A stretch of DNA of 22,475 bases from an uncultured Selenomonadaceae bacterium (lineage in GTDB: Bacteria; Bacillota; Negativicutes; Selenomonadales; Selenomonadaceae): NCBI GenBank assembly GCA_905233325.1, contig CAJODU010000014.1, positions 11,168-33,642 of the forward strand, read 5' to 3'. The notes under the pieces were generated by a model that saw nothing but the letters and a program-made list of their open reading frames with translations, was not told the DNA's origin and did not search any database. Numbering within the stretch: the first letter of the stretch is position 1; every line of letters starts with the position of its first letter. The translations under genes and the position numbers were made by a program. Positions 7,885 to 15,094 of the stretch are shown one piece after another.

Positions 7885-8409
7885 TTATAACATTGAAATA
7901 AACATCATAAATATAATACCCCATAACCATATCAAATCTATTATAATACCAAAACAATTGAAAATAAAAATTTTTTCATTCGCCTCACTGATTGGAAAAA
8001 TTATATTTTCTTTTATTTCCATTTGATACACATATCGCCCACTTTTTTCCCAAATAGTAACATATTCACTTTCATATTTTTCAAAATCTGGCATATAAGG
8101 ATAAACAAATATTAGATTTAATATTTCTCCATTTTCCATTTCTATATAGTAATGATTATTTTTTAAACTATGAGTTAATTTTAAAATTCCTTCTTGTCTC
8201 TTCAAATTTGATAAATTCTCTTGAGGAAGCCATTGTCGACGAATACCACAAACATCTAAAAATATAAAAAATATAAAACCCAATAATATAGTACAACATA
8301 CTATTGTCCATTTTTTTGAGGTCATAGGTGAAAAAACCTTTTTACGAATAACAAAATAATATATCGTCCCTACATTTAGTAAAATCGCCACAAACCACCC
8401 AAAATACAT
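7885..8409 (-). CDS. Small three-TM membrane protein, family A copy 1 (unrecognised)
   Basis: Function unknown. 174 residues from the start I prefer, ATG at 8409: it aligns with the other A copies (MYFGWFVAILLN against MYLYGALAILLN) and has AAGAGATG upstream. The alternative ATG at 8418 adds MNF. Predicted layout: TM1 (about 4-20), a positively charged loop (RKKVFSPMTSKK, hence cytoplasmic), TM2 (about 33-52), an exposed beta-rich domain (about 53-143), TM3 (about 147-172). The exposed domain ends in the family motif YVTIWEKSGRYVYQMEI, close to the VWRKSGVVYQLQV of family B. It has its own promoter at 8453-8481 and precedes the DUF512 gene by 18 nt. The DNA is strongly AT-rich (17 of 60 bases G/C in 8281-8340, against 34 of 60 in ileS at 5101-5160, counted by hand). 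Its C-terminus resembles A3 more than A2. Confidence 0.8.
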   Translation of the reverse strand: MYFGWFVAILLNVGTIYYFVIRKKVFSPMTSKKWTIVCCTILLGFIFFIFLDVCGIRRQWLPQENLSNLKRQEGILKLTHSLKNNHYYIEMENGEILNLIFVYPYMPDFEKYESEYVTIWEKSGRYVYQMEIKENIIFPISEANEKIFIFNCFGIIIDLIWLWGIIFMMFISML

Positions 8410-8452
8410 AAAATTCATCTCTTATCATCTAAATTCAAATTCTTCCACGCGA

Positions 8453-8481
8453 ATAATACTTCTAAATTTTCTAATTGTCAA
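8453..8481 (-). promoter_or_regulatory. Sigma-A-type promoter inside the array, before A1
   Basis: On the minus strand: TTGACA (8481-8476), exactly 17 nt, TATTAT (8458-8453). It would start transcription near 8446 and drive A1 and the DUF512 gene independently of dxs. Confidence 0.75.
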
Positions 8482-8509
8482 GAAAATGAGAAAATTTAAC
8501 CTCCGTTAA

Positions 8510-9043
8510 TCAAAAATTTTTAGTATATATTGCCATACACATTCCTGTTAAAACTACCAATAACCATAATAAATCAAAAATAACTCTATTATAATTATAA
8601 TGAAAAACTTCATCATTTGCCTCATTAATTGAAAATATCACTTTTCCATCTATTTCCATTTGATATACATAACGACCTTTTCTCCAAACCGTAACGTATT
8701 TTCCCTCATAGCTTGAAAATTTTGATTTTGCCAAAGAAACAAATTTTAAACGTAACTTTTTTCCATTTTCCATTTCTATGTAATAATAATTAGCTCTCAG
8801 GTAATGAGTTAATTGCAAAAGACCTTCTTCTCTTTTCAAATCTGACAATTTTTCTTGATATATTTGCGGTTCACGTACACCAACATAACTTAAAAAATCA
8901 AAAAACAGAAAACCAAAAACTATAGTACAAAATATTATTATCCTTTTTTTTGAGGTCATGGGTGAAAAAATCCTTTTACAAATAACAAAATAGAATATGG
9001 TTCCTAAATTTAATAAAATTGCCAAAGCTCCATATAAATACAT
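8510..9043 (-). CDS. Small three-TM membrane protein, family A copy 2 (unrecognised)
   Basis: Function unknown. 177 residues with the same layout as A1: TM1, charged cytoplasmic loop (CKRIFSPMTSKKR), TM2, exposed domain, TM3. Residues 1-51 differ from A3 at only two positions (I/V25 and R/W34), while the exposed domain is much more diverged. It keeps the motif YVTVWRKGRYVYQMEIDGKV. The C-terminus (MCMAIYTKNF) is unlike A1 and A3. ATG at 9043 lies 10 nt after the stop of B1. An AGGAGG formed by the last B1 codons is about 16 nt from the ATG, farther than usual, so expression may rely on translational coupling. An in-frame TAG two codons upstream rules out a longer form. Confidence 0.78.
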   Translation of the reverse strand: MYLYGALAILLNLGTIFYFVICKRIFSPMTSKKRIIIFCTIVFGFLFFDFLSYVGVREPQIYQEKLSDLKREEGLLQLTHYLRANYYYIEMENGKKLRLKFVSLAKSKFSSYEGKYVTVWRKGRYVYQMEIDGKVIFSINEANDEVFHYNYNRVIFDLLWLLVVLTGMCMAIYTKNF

Positions 9044-9662
9044 AGACTATAGATTATTCCCTCCTTTTGTAATCATCATTTAAAGTATATAAAATAAGAA
9101 AATAACCAAATAATTCAATAGAAAATAACAATAGCTGATTCACAAAATGTAATAAATTCCCCAGCCAAACTTTTTGATTACTTCGCCAAATGTCACAAAT
9201 AATATTATCATCAACTTGTAATTGATAAACAACTCCTGATTTGCGCCAAACAATTATATTTTGATTAAGATAATTATGTATATCTATTCCATTATAACAC
9301 AACATAAAATTTAACCAGATGATTCTGTTTTCATTTTCATCAATTAAATAAAAACCGCTATCTTGTCCCTTTTGAGGTTCCTCATACATCAAAATTCCGT
9401 TGGATTGCACTAAATTAGGAATATCTTCCTGCCACAAAATAATATCCAATTCACCGTAATGTAATGAATACACATATATAACTATAAATATAATGGCAAG
9501 AGGTTTCCAAAATTTACATGGAAAATAACGTGGTCTAAAATCATAAATGAAAAAAGATATTATCAAAATTAAAATAGGTTCAACAAAAAATCCAGATGTA
9601 GGAAACTCACCAATTTCTTGTAAAATTCCTTCCAATAAAATCACTCACTTACAAAAAATATT
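8889..9662. repeat. Tandem repeat, second copy (spans dxs-tail fragment, B1, 5' third of A2)
   Basis: This stretch matches 10110-10883 at an offset of exactly 1,221 bp, with no length change. Longest visible identity is around the A start and the stretch just downstream of it. One end falls in the A gene near codon 51; the other ends at ACAAAAAATATT (9651-9662), which is the 3' end of dxs in the other copy. Confidence 0.8.
9054..9644 (-). CDS. Small three-TM membrane protein, family B copy 1 (unrecognised)
   Basis: Function unknown. 196 residues, the same length as B2 and about four-fifths identical by eye. Layout: a short acidic N-terminus (LLEGILQEIGEF), TM1 (about 20-35), a positively charged loop (DFRPRYFPCKFWK), TM2 (about 45-62), an exposed domain (about 64-160), TM3 (about 163-186), and a basic tail (DDYKRRE). 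The exposed domain contains IIVWRKSGVVYQLQVDDNII, which lines up with the YVTIWKKGRYVYQMEI motif of family A, so A and B are probably distant paralogues with the same topology. The start is uncertain: the GTG at 9644 directly follows the TGA of a 16-residue remnant ORF, and no good ribosome site is present, which suggests coupling. Confidence 0.76.
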   Translation of the reverse strand: MILLEGILQEIGEFPTSGFFVEPILILIISFFIYDFRPRYFPCKFWKPLAIIFIVIYVYSLHYGELDIILWQEDIPNLVQSNGILMYEEPQKGQDSGFYLIDENENRIIWLNFMLCYNGIDIHNYLNQNIIVWRKSGVVYQLQVDDNIICDIWRSNQKVWLGNLLHFVNQLLLFSIELFGYFLILYTLNDDYKRRE

Positions 9663-9695
9663 TAAGAAAATTGCCAACGCTACATAAAAATCCAT
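9645..9695 (-). pseudogene. Remnant of a family A gene: first 12 codons, fused to a dxs-tail fragment
   Basis: A 16-residue ORF (MDFYVALAIFLNIFCK) with its own GAGG site 5 nt upstream. The first 36 nt match the 5' end of A2 at 31 positions. After codon 12 the DNA switches to AATATTTTTTGTAA, the last 14 nt of dxs, followed by the B1 leader. AAT is shared at the joint. Its TGA abuts the GTG of B1, so it may now act as a leader peptide. Confidence 0.72.
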
Positions 9696-9739
9696 ATTTA
9701 CCTCGTGAAGAAGAATTTAAAATTATTAAATCTAAAACA

Positions 9740-10264
9740 TTATAACATCGCTCTAAACATTACAGATAAAATCCACCACAACCACATCATATCTCCCATA
9801 ACACCAATACAGTTAAATAGAAATATCTCATCATTCGCTTTACTAATTGGAAAAACTACATCTCCTTCTATTTCCATTTGATATACATATCTGCCCTTTT
9901 TCCAAATAGTAACATATTCATCTTCATATTTTACAAATCTTGTCATAGGAGAGGGATAAACAAATTTTAATGGGTACGCCACACGTTCCTCTATCTCTAA
10001 GTAATAAGAATTACCCTTTGCAAAGTGCGTTAATCGTAAATTGCCTTCTTGTTTTGTTAAATTTGACAATTCTTCTGGATATAACCAAGGATCATGCAGA
10101 CCGCGAGAGCCTAAAAAATCAAAAAACAGAAAACCAAAAACTATAGTACAAAATATTATTATCCATTTTTTTGAGGTCATGGGTGAAAAAACCCTTTTAC
10201 AAATAACAAAATAGAATATGGTTCCTAAATTTAATAAAATTGCCAAAGCTCCATATAAATACAT
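9740..10264 (-). CDS. Small three-TM membrane protein, family A copy 3 (mosaic, unrecognised)
   Basis: Function unknown. 174 residues with family A layout. Residues 1-51 are nearly identical to A2, including the DNA, but the C-terminal membrane segment (DMMWLWWILSVMFRAML) follows A1 (DLIWLWGIIFMMFISML) and not A2. The bases around its stop (ATGTTATAATG, then TTTTAGA) also match those after A1 (ATGTTATAATG, then GTTTTGGA), so the similarity to A1 continues past the gene. The exposed domain (about 53-140) is its own variant and keeps YVTIWKKGRYVYQMEIEGDV. Start ATG at 10264, 10 nt after B2 ends, the same spacing as B1/A2. Confidence 0.78.
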   Translation of the reverse strand: MYLYGALAILLNLGTIFYFVICKRVFSPMTSKKWIIIFCTIVFGFLFFDFLGSRGLHDPWLYPEELSNLTKQEGNLRLTHFAKGNSYYLEIEERVAYPLKFVYPSPMTRFVKYEDEYVTIWKKGRYVYQMEIEGDVVFPISKANDEIFLFNCIGVMGDMMWLWWILSVMFRAML

Positions 10265-10883
10265 AGACTATAGATTATTCCTTCTTTTTGTAATCACCGT
10301 TTAAAGTATATAGCATAAGAAAATAACTCATTAATACTCCAGAAAATAATAATAGTTGATTTATAAAATGTAATAAATTACCTAACCAAACTTTTTGATT
10401 ACTTCGTTCAATGTAATGAATAATACTACCGTCAACTTGTAATTGATAAACAACTCCTGATTTGCGCCAAACAGTTATATTTTGATTAAGATAATTATCT
10501 ATATCCATTCCATCACTACACAACATAAAATTTAGCCAGCAAATTCGATTTCCATTTTCATCAGCTAAATAAAAACCACTATTTTGTCCTTTTTGAGGCT
10601 CTTTATACATCAAAATTCCATTGGATTGCACTAAATTAGGAATATCTTCTTTCCATAAAATAATATCCATTTCAATGTAGTGTAATAAATACACATATAT
10701 AACGATAAATACAATGACAAGAGGCTTCCAAAATTTACATGGAAAATAACGTGGTCTAAAATCATAAGTGACAACAGCTATTATCAAAATTAAAATAGGT
10801 TCAACCAAAAAAACATCTGTAGGAAATTCATCAATTTCTTGTAAAATTTCTTCCAATAAAATCACTCACTTACAAAAAATATT
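10110..10883. repeat. Tandem repeat, first copy (spans dxs 3' end, B2, 5' third of A3)
   Basis: Partner of 8889-9662 at an offset of exactly 1,221 bp. Because this copy is continuous with the intact dxs gene, it is the likely original for the upstream boundary. The identity stops within the last five codons of dxs. Confidence 0.8.
10275..10865 (-). CDS. Small three-TM membrane protein, family B copy 2 (unrecognised)
   Basis: Function unknown. 196 residues with the B layout: acidic N-terminus (LLEEILQEIDEF), TM1 (about 20-35), basic loop (DFRPRYFPCKFWK), TM2 (about 45-63), exposed domain (about 65-160, with ITVWRKSGVVYQLQVDGSII), TM3 (about 165-187), basic tail (DYKKKE). By the positive-inside rule the loop and C-terminus face the cytoplasm and the domain faces outside. 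The GTG at 10865 lies 4 nt after the dxs stop, without a clear ribosome site, so translation is probably coupled to dxs. No terminator separates it from dxs. GC falls sharply at this boundary. Confidence 0.76.
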   Translation of the reverse strand: MILLEEILQEIDEFPTDVFLVEPILILIIAVVTYDFRPRYFPCKFWKPLVIVFIVIYVYLLHYIEMDIILWKEDIPNLVQSNGILMYKEPQKGQNSGFYLADENGNRICWLNFMLCSDGMDIDNYLNQNITVWRKSGVVYQLQVDGSIIHYIERSNQKVWLGNLLHFINQLLLFSGVLMSYFLMLYTLNGDYKKKE

Positions 10884-12795
10884 GAATATTATTCTTATGC
10901 TGACTCAGTTTACGGAAAGCAGTCTCTATGGTATCAGCGATATTTTCAGCGGTGAGACCACATTCCTCCAAAAGCTGCACACGCGATCCCTGCTCGACAA
11001 AATTATCACCTATACCAAAACGCAAAATCGGCTTGACGACACTTAAATCAGCCAGACATTCAACAACAGCACTGCCAAAGCCGCCGGCAAGGACGTTTTC
11101 CTCACAGGTGACAATCAACCTGGAATCAGTTGCCAATTCGTAGATCGTGTCAATATCCAGCGGCTTGACAAAGCGGGCATTGACAACGTTGGCGTAAATT
11201 CTGCGGCTTTTCAAAAAGTCCGCTGCCTTCTTCGCAACCTCAACCATAGTGCCGACGGCAAAGATTGAGACGTCCGCCTCACCGCCAACTTTAGCAATCA
11301 CTTCCGCCTTACCCCAGGGCAAATGTGCAGGATTGTCAACAACCTTGACACCAAGCCCCGCACCGCGAGGATAGCGAATCACAACCGGCACCCTTTTGGC
11401 AGTGGCAGCAAAAATCATCTGCCGCAGCTCGTTCTCATCTTTCGGAACCATAATATTGATGTTGGGAATGTGGCGGAGATAGGACAAATCAAAGACACCG
11501 TGGTGAGTTGCACCGTCCTCGCCGACAATTCCCGCCCTATCCAGACAGAGCGTCACGGGAAGATTCTGCAGACAGACATCATGGAGTATCTGATCGTAAG
11601 CCCTTTGAGCGAAAGTCGAATACAGTGCCACAACGGGATTCAAACCGCCCGCCGCCAATCCTGCCGCAAGCGTCAAGGCATGCTCCTCAGCTATTCCGAC
11701 ATCAAAGAACCTGTCAGGAAATGTTGCCGCAAAGAGTTTGAGACCTGTGCCGGAAGGCATTGCGGCAGTGATTGCAACTATTTCCTTGTCCTCCTTGGCA
11801 CAGTCAACTATTGCCTTGCTGAATATATCGGTATAGCTCTTCGGAGCGTTTTTTTTGATGAGTTCGCCGGTGTATTTGTCGAATTTGCCGACGCCGTGGA
11901 ATTTTTCGGGAGACTCTTCCGCAGGTTTATAGCCCTTGCCCTTGGTAGTTCTAACGTGAATAATAACAGGCTCCGTCATCTCGTCCTTGACACGCCTGAA
12001 TATATCCTGCATTGCCTTAATATCGTGACCGTCAACGGGGCCGAGATAAGTAAAGCCCAGGACTTCAAACATTGCACCTTGAACTATCGCGGACTTTAGA
12101 CCATAGCGGATAGAGTTTGCCGCCTTGAGAACCTTATCACCCAGCCCTGGTATAGGTATCTTTTTGACGAGATCCTCAAAGTCGCGTTTAGCCTTGCGAT
12201 ATTGAGGAGCAAGACGAATTTGAGAGAGATATTCACTCAACGCACCGACATTTTTGTCGATGGACATTTCATTATCATTGACTATGACAATCAGATTTTT
12301 TTTGAGCTGTCCGGCGTGATTAAGCCCCTCAAAAGCCTCACCGCCGGTTAAGGCACCGTCGCCAATGACGGCAATGACTCTGTTGTCTCTATGCTCCAAT
12401 TCTGAGGCAATGAGCAGACCAAGCGCGGCAGATATTGAGGTTGAGGCGTGACCAACACCGAAGGCATCATATTTTGACTCGCTCCTCTTTGGAAAGCCTG
12501 CAATACCGCCTTTAGTCCGCAAGGTGTGAAAGGTGTCGCGGCGACCTGTGAGTATCTTGTGAGTGTAGGCTTGATGTCCGACGTCCCAGACCAGCTTGTC
12601 CTTCTCAAAATCAAAAACAGAGTAAAGTGCCAAAGTCAATTCAACCGTACCGAGACTCGGTGCCAAGTGTCCGCCGTTTTCTGCAACTGTCGAGAGTATG
12701 AGTTCACGGATCTCCTTCGCCAGTTCTCTGAGTTCCTGCAAATCCATTCCGTGAATTGAATCAGGTGATGTGATTTTATCTAACAGTTGCTCCAA
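10870..12795 (-). CDS. dxs: 1-deoxy-D-xylulose-5-phosphate synthase
   Basis: Condenses pyruvate and glyceraldehyde 3-phosphate to DXP, the first step of the MEP isoprenoid route and also a precursor for thiamine and pyridoxal. About 641 residues, normal for the family. Visible marks: the N-terminal VGHQAYTHKILTGR, the thiamine-diphosphate motif GDGALTGGEAFEGLNHAG with the following NDNEMSID, the LGPVDGHD region, and the transketolase-like part RAGIVGEDGATHHGVFDLSY. I place the start at TTG 12795, nine nt after AAGGAG (12810-12805). A TTG at 12813 is in frame but overlaps that ribosome site. It has a strong promoter divergent from that of proB. In this genome the usual dxs followers are replaced by the AT-rich membrane-protein array. 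The 3' end has been copied into that array. Confidence 0.97.
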   Translation of the reverse strand: MEQLLDKITSPDSIHGMDLQELRELAKEIRELILSTVAENGGHLAPSLGTVELTLALYSVFDFEKDKLVWDVGHQAYTHKILTGRRDTFHTLRTKGGIAGFPKRSESKYDAFGVGHASTSISAALGLLIASELEHRDNRVIAVIGDGALTGGEAFEGLNHAGQLKKNLIVIVNDNEMSIDKNVGALSEYLSQIRLAPQYRKAKRDFEDLVKKIPIPGLGDKVLKAANSIRYGLKSAIVQGAMFEVLGFTYLGPVDGHDIKAMQDIFRRVKDEMTEPVIIHVRTTKGKGYKPAEESPEKFHGVGKFDKYTGELIKKNAPKSYTDIFSKAIVDCAKEDKEIVAITAAMPSGTGLKLFAATFPDRFFDVGIAEEHALTLAAGLAAGGLNPVVALYSTFAQRAYDQILHDVCLQNLPVTLCLDRAGIVGEDGATHHGVFDLSYLRHIPNINIMVPKDENELRQMIFAATAKRVPVVIRYPRGAGLGVKVVDNPAHLPWGKAEVIAKVGGEADVSIFAVGTMVEVAKKAADFLKSRRIYANVVNARFVKPLDIDTIYELATDSRLIVTCEENVLAGGFGSAVVECLADLSVVKPILRFGIGDNFVEQGSRVQLLEECGLTAENIADTIETAFRKLSQHKNNIQYFL

Positions 12796-12841
12796 TCTAA
12801 AAATCTCCTTCAAAATCAGAATATATTATTTATTTAATCGA

Positions 12842-12870
12842 ATTTTACTTTTTAATTGTTAAATTGTCAA
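12842..12870 (-). promoter_or_regulatory. Sigma-A-type promoter of dxs
   Basis: On the minus strand: TTGACA (12870-12865), 17 nt, TAAAAT (12847-12842). Start site near 12835, leader of about 40 nt before the TTG at 12795. It may also serve the array genes, since no terminator follows dxs. Confidence 0.78.
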
Positions 12871-12943
12871 TCAAGAATTATTCTTTAGAGAAATATGCAA
12901 AATTATTTCAAAAAAGATTTCTGAAAAAAATCTAAAAAATTAC

Positions 12944-12972
12944 TTGCATAAAATCAAATATGAATATATAAT
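12944..12972 (+). promoter_or_regulatory. Sigma-A-type promoter of the proB operon
   Basis: TTGCAT (12944-12949), 17 nt, TATAAT (12967-12972). Start site near 12979. It lies back to back with the dxs promoter, and its position rules out upstream start codons for proB. Confidence 0.75.
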
Positions 12973-13006
12973 GAAAATATCTGAATGGAATATGGAGGCT
13001 AAAAAT

Positions 13007-13807
13007 TTGAATGAGGCAAGAGCAAAATTAAAAAATGCTAATCGCATTGTCATAAAAGTCGGAACCAGCACCCTGGCTTATCCTCAAACCGGCAAACTCA
13101 ACCTCTACAGAATAGAACATCTCATCAGAGAGATTGCTGATCTGCACAACGCCGGCAAGGAGATCATCTTCGTGTCAAGCGGTGCAATCGCGGCGGGAAT
13201 TGGTAAAATGGGTCTGTCTGCCAAGCCTGAGACTGTGCCGGAGAATCAAGCTCTTGCTGCAATCGGTCAAGGCGTCCTTATGCACATCTACGAAAAATTC
13301 TTCGCCGAATATGGAAAGACTATGGCACAACTGCTCCTAACCGGCAACGATACTGTAGACGAACACGCTCGCGAAAACTCACGCACTTCACTGCTGGCTA
13401 TTCTCAAAATGGGTGTTATACCTGTAATCAACGAGAATGATGCCGTTGCCACTGATGAAATCAAAATCGGCGACAACGACAACCTCTCCGCAATGGTGGC
13501 GGCGATGATAGATGCTGAGGTTTTGATAATCCTCACCGACATTGACGGCGTCTATACCGGCAACCCGAAACTTGATTCAAATGCCAAGCTGATAGATGAG
13601 ATTGCAGAGATAACGCCGGAGGTTGATCAACTTGCCGGAGGTGCAGGCACAAAACTCGGCACGGGCGGAATGTATACCAAGATTCAAGCCGCCAAGATTG
13701 CAAAAGCGGCGGGTGTATCAACATTAATAGTCAAAGGTTCAGAGAATAATGCCTTGAGGAAATGTCTCCAAGGCGAGAAGATAGGGACTATATTTCCCGC
13801 TTATTGA
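13007..13807 (+). CDS. proB: Glutamate 5-kinase, short form without PUA domain
   Basis: Phosphorylates glutamate to gamma-glutamyl phosphate, the first step of proline synthesis. The amino-acid-kinase fold is complete: IVIKVGTSTL near the start, FVSSGAIAAGI, the INENDAVATDEIKIGDNDNL region, LTDIDGVYTGNP and GTGGMYTKIQAAKIA. At 266 residues it stops right after the kinase domain; the C-terminal PUA domain of the E. coli and B. subtilis type enzymes is absent, with no broken remnant in the 30-nt gap before proA. The start is TTG at 13007, 8 nt after GGAGG (12994-12998). The in-frame ATG at 12944-region is excluded because it overlaps the promoter. First gene of the proB-proA-miniprotein-nadD-yqeK-LCP-trpE run. 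Confidence 0.95.
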   Translation: MNEARAKLKNANRIVIKVGTSTLAYPQTGKLNLYRIEHLIREIADLHNAGKEIIFVSSGAIAAGIGKMGLSAKPETVPENQALAAIGQGVLMHIYEKFFAEYGKTMAQLLLTGNDTVDEHARENSRTSLLAILKMGVIPVINENDAVATDEIKIGDNDNLSAMVAAMIDAEVLIILTDIDGVYTGNPKLDSNAKLIDEIAEITPEVDQLAGGAGTKLGTGGMYTKIQAAKIAKAAGVSTLIVKGSENNALRKCLQGEKIGTIFPAY

Positions 13808-13837
13808 ATAAATAATATTGACGAGGAGGGCTTAACC

Positions 13838-15094
13838 ATGACAGAGATCAAACAAACTATCGAGAGTCGCGCAAGGGCGGCAATGAAGGCGAGTATTACG
13901 CTGGCAAATCTTTCAACCGCCATCAAGAATGAAGCACTGCTGAATATGGCGGCAGCACTCGTGAAGAACAAAGAGGAGATACTCAAGGCTAATGCCGTTG
14001 ATGTCAAGGCAGCGAAGGAGAAAGGCGTCAAGACTTCATATATAGACCGCCTCACACTCAACGACAAGAGGATTGAAGATATGGCGGAAGGTCTCAAGCA
14101 GACTGTCGCCTTGCCGGATCCCATCGGCACCGGCGATCTGTATGTCAAGCGTCCCAACGGGCTGGAGATCCGCCGCGTTCGTGTACCCTTTGGCGTTATA
14201 GGTATCATCTACGAGGCAAGACCCAATGTCACCGTTGACGCTGCGGCACTCTGCCTGAAATCCGGCAATGCTTGCGTCCTTCGCGGCGGCAGCGAGGCCA
14301 TCAACTCAAACAAGTGCATTGTCAGCATACTTCAAAAGGCCGCTTATGCTGCCGGTATACCTGAAGGTGCGATTCAATTCATTGACATTATCGATCGCGA
14401 CGCCGTTATCATGATGTGCAAGCTGCGCGGGATCATTGATATTATCATTCCTCGCGGCGGTGCGGGACTCATCAAGCGTGTGACGGAAAACAGCAGCGTC
14501 AACGTCATTGAGACCGGCACGGGCGTCTGCCACGAATATGTGGACGTCTATGCTGATCTTGATATGGCACTCAATATCGCCATCAACGGCAAGACTTCCA
14601 GACCTTCCGTCTGCAATGCCCTTGAGACTATCCTGATTCACAAAGACATTGCTCAAAAGTTCCTGCCTATGTTGAAACCGGCTCTTGAAAAGAGAGATGT
14701 TGAAATCAGAGGCTGTGAACGCTGCTTGGAAATCTGCCCTGATATGAAAGCTGCGACAGAGGAAGACTGGGCGACTGAATACAATGATCTGATTGTCTCT
14801 GTGAAGGTTGTTGAAGATGTTGAGGCGGCGATTGAGCATATCAATAAGTACAATACACAACATTCCGACACAATCATCACGCAGGATATTAAAAATGCTC
14901 ATAAATTCTTGACGGAAGTGGACGCGGCGGCGGTTTACGTCAACGCCTCGACAAGGTTTACTGACGGTTTTGAGTTCGGCTTTGGTGCCGAGATCGGAAT
15001 CAGCACTCAGAAAATGCACGCACGCGGACCTATGGGACTTGAGGCTCTTACGACGACTAAGTATTTGGTTTACGGCGAGGGGCAAATCCGCTGA
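13838..15094 (+). CDS. proA: Gamma-glutamyl phosphate reductase
   Basis: NADPH-dependent reduction of gamma-glutamyl phosphate to glutamate semialdehyde, the second step of proline synthesis and partner of ProB. 418 residues, full length. Marks: PFGVIGIIYEARPNVTVDAA, CLKSGNACVLRGGSEA, the catalytic cysteine in KTSRPSVCNALETILIH, and the C-terminal FGFGAEIGISTQKMHARGPM. ATG at 13838 follows GAGGAGG at a usual distance. The stop TGA shares its last base with the ATG of the next small gene, a sign of translational coupling. Confidence 0.97.
   Translation: MTEIKQTIESRARAAMKASITLANLSTAIKNEALLNMAAALVKNKEEILKANAVDVKAAKEKGVKTSYIDRLTLNDKRIEDMAEGLKQTVALPDPIGTGDLYVKRPNGLEIRRVRVPFGVIGIIYEARPNVTVDAAALCLKSGNACVLRGGSEAINSNKCIVSILQKAAYAAGIPEGAIQFIDIIDRDAVIMMCKLRGIIDIIIPRGGAGLIKRVTENSSVNVIETGTGVCHEYVDVYADLDMALNIAINGKTSRPSVCNALETILIHKDIAQKFLPMLKPALEKRDVEIRGCERCLEICPDMKAATEEDWATEYNDLIVSVKVVEDVEAAIEHINKYNTQHSDTIITQDIKNAHKFLTEVDAAAVYVNASTRFTDGFEFGFGAEIGISTQKMHARGPMGLEALTTTKYLVYGEGQIR

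Noticed and set aside
12796..12813. dxs start at TTG 12813
   Set aside because: It overlaps AAGGAG, which is better placed as the ribosome site of TTG 12795.
12944..13006. Longer proB beginning at 12944
   Set aside because: This start falls on the -35 of the promoter; TTG 13007 has GGAGG at 8 nt and fits the usual N-terminus.
14306..15085. 259-codon open frame antisense to proA, and 11323-12099 antisense to dxs
   Set aside because: Shadow frames of conserved genes, with improbable composition and no supporting signals.
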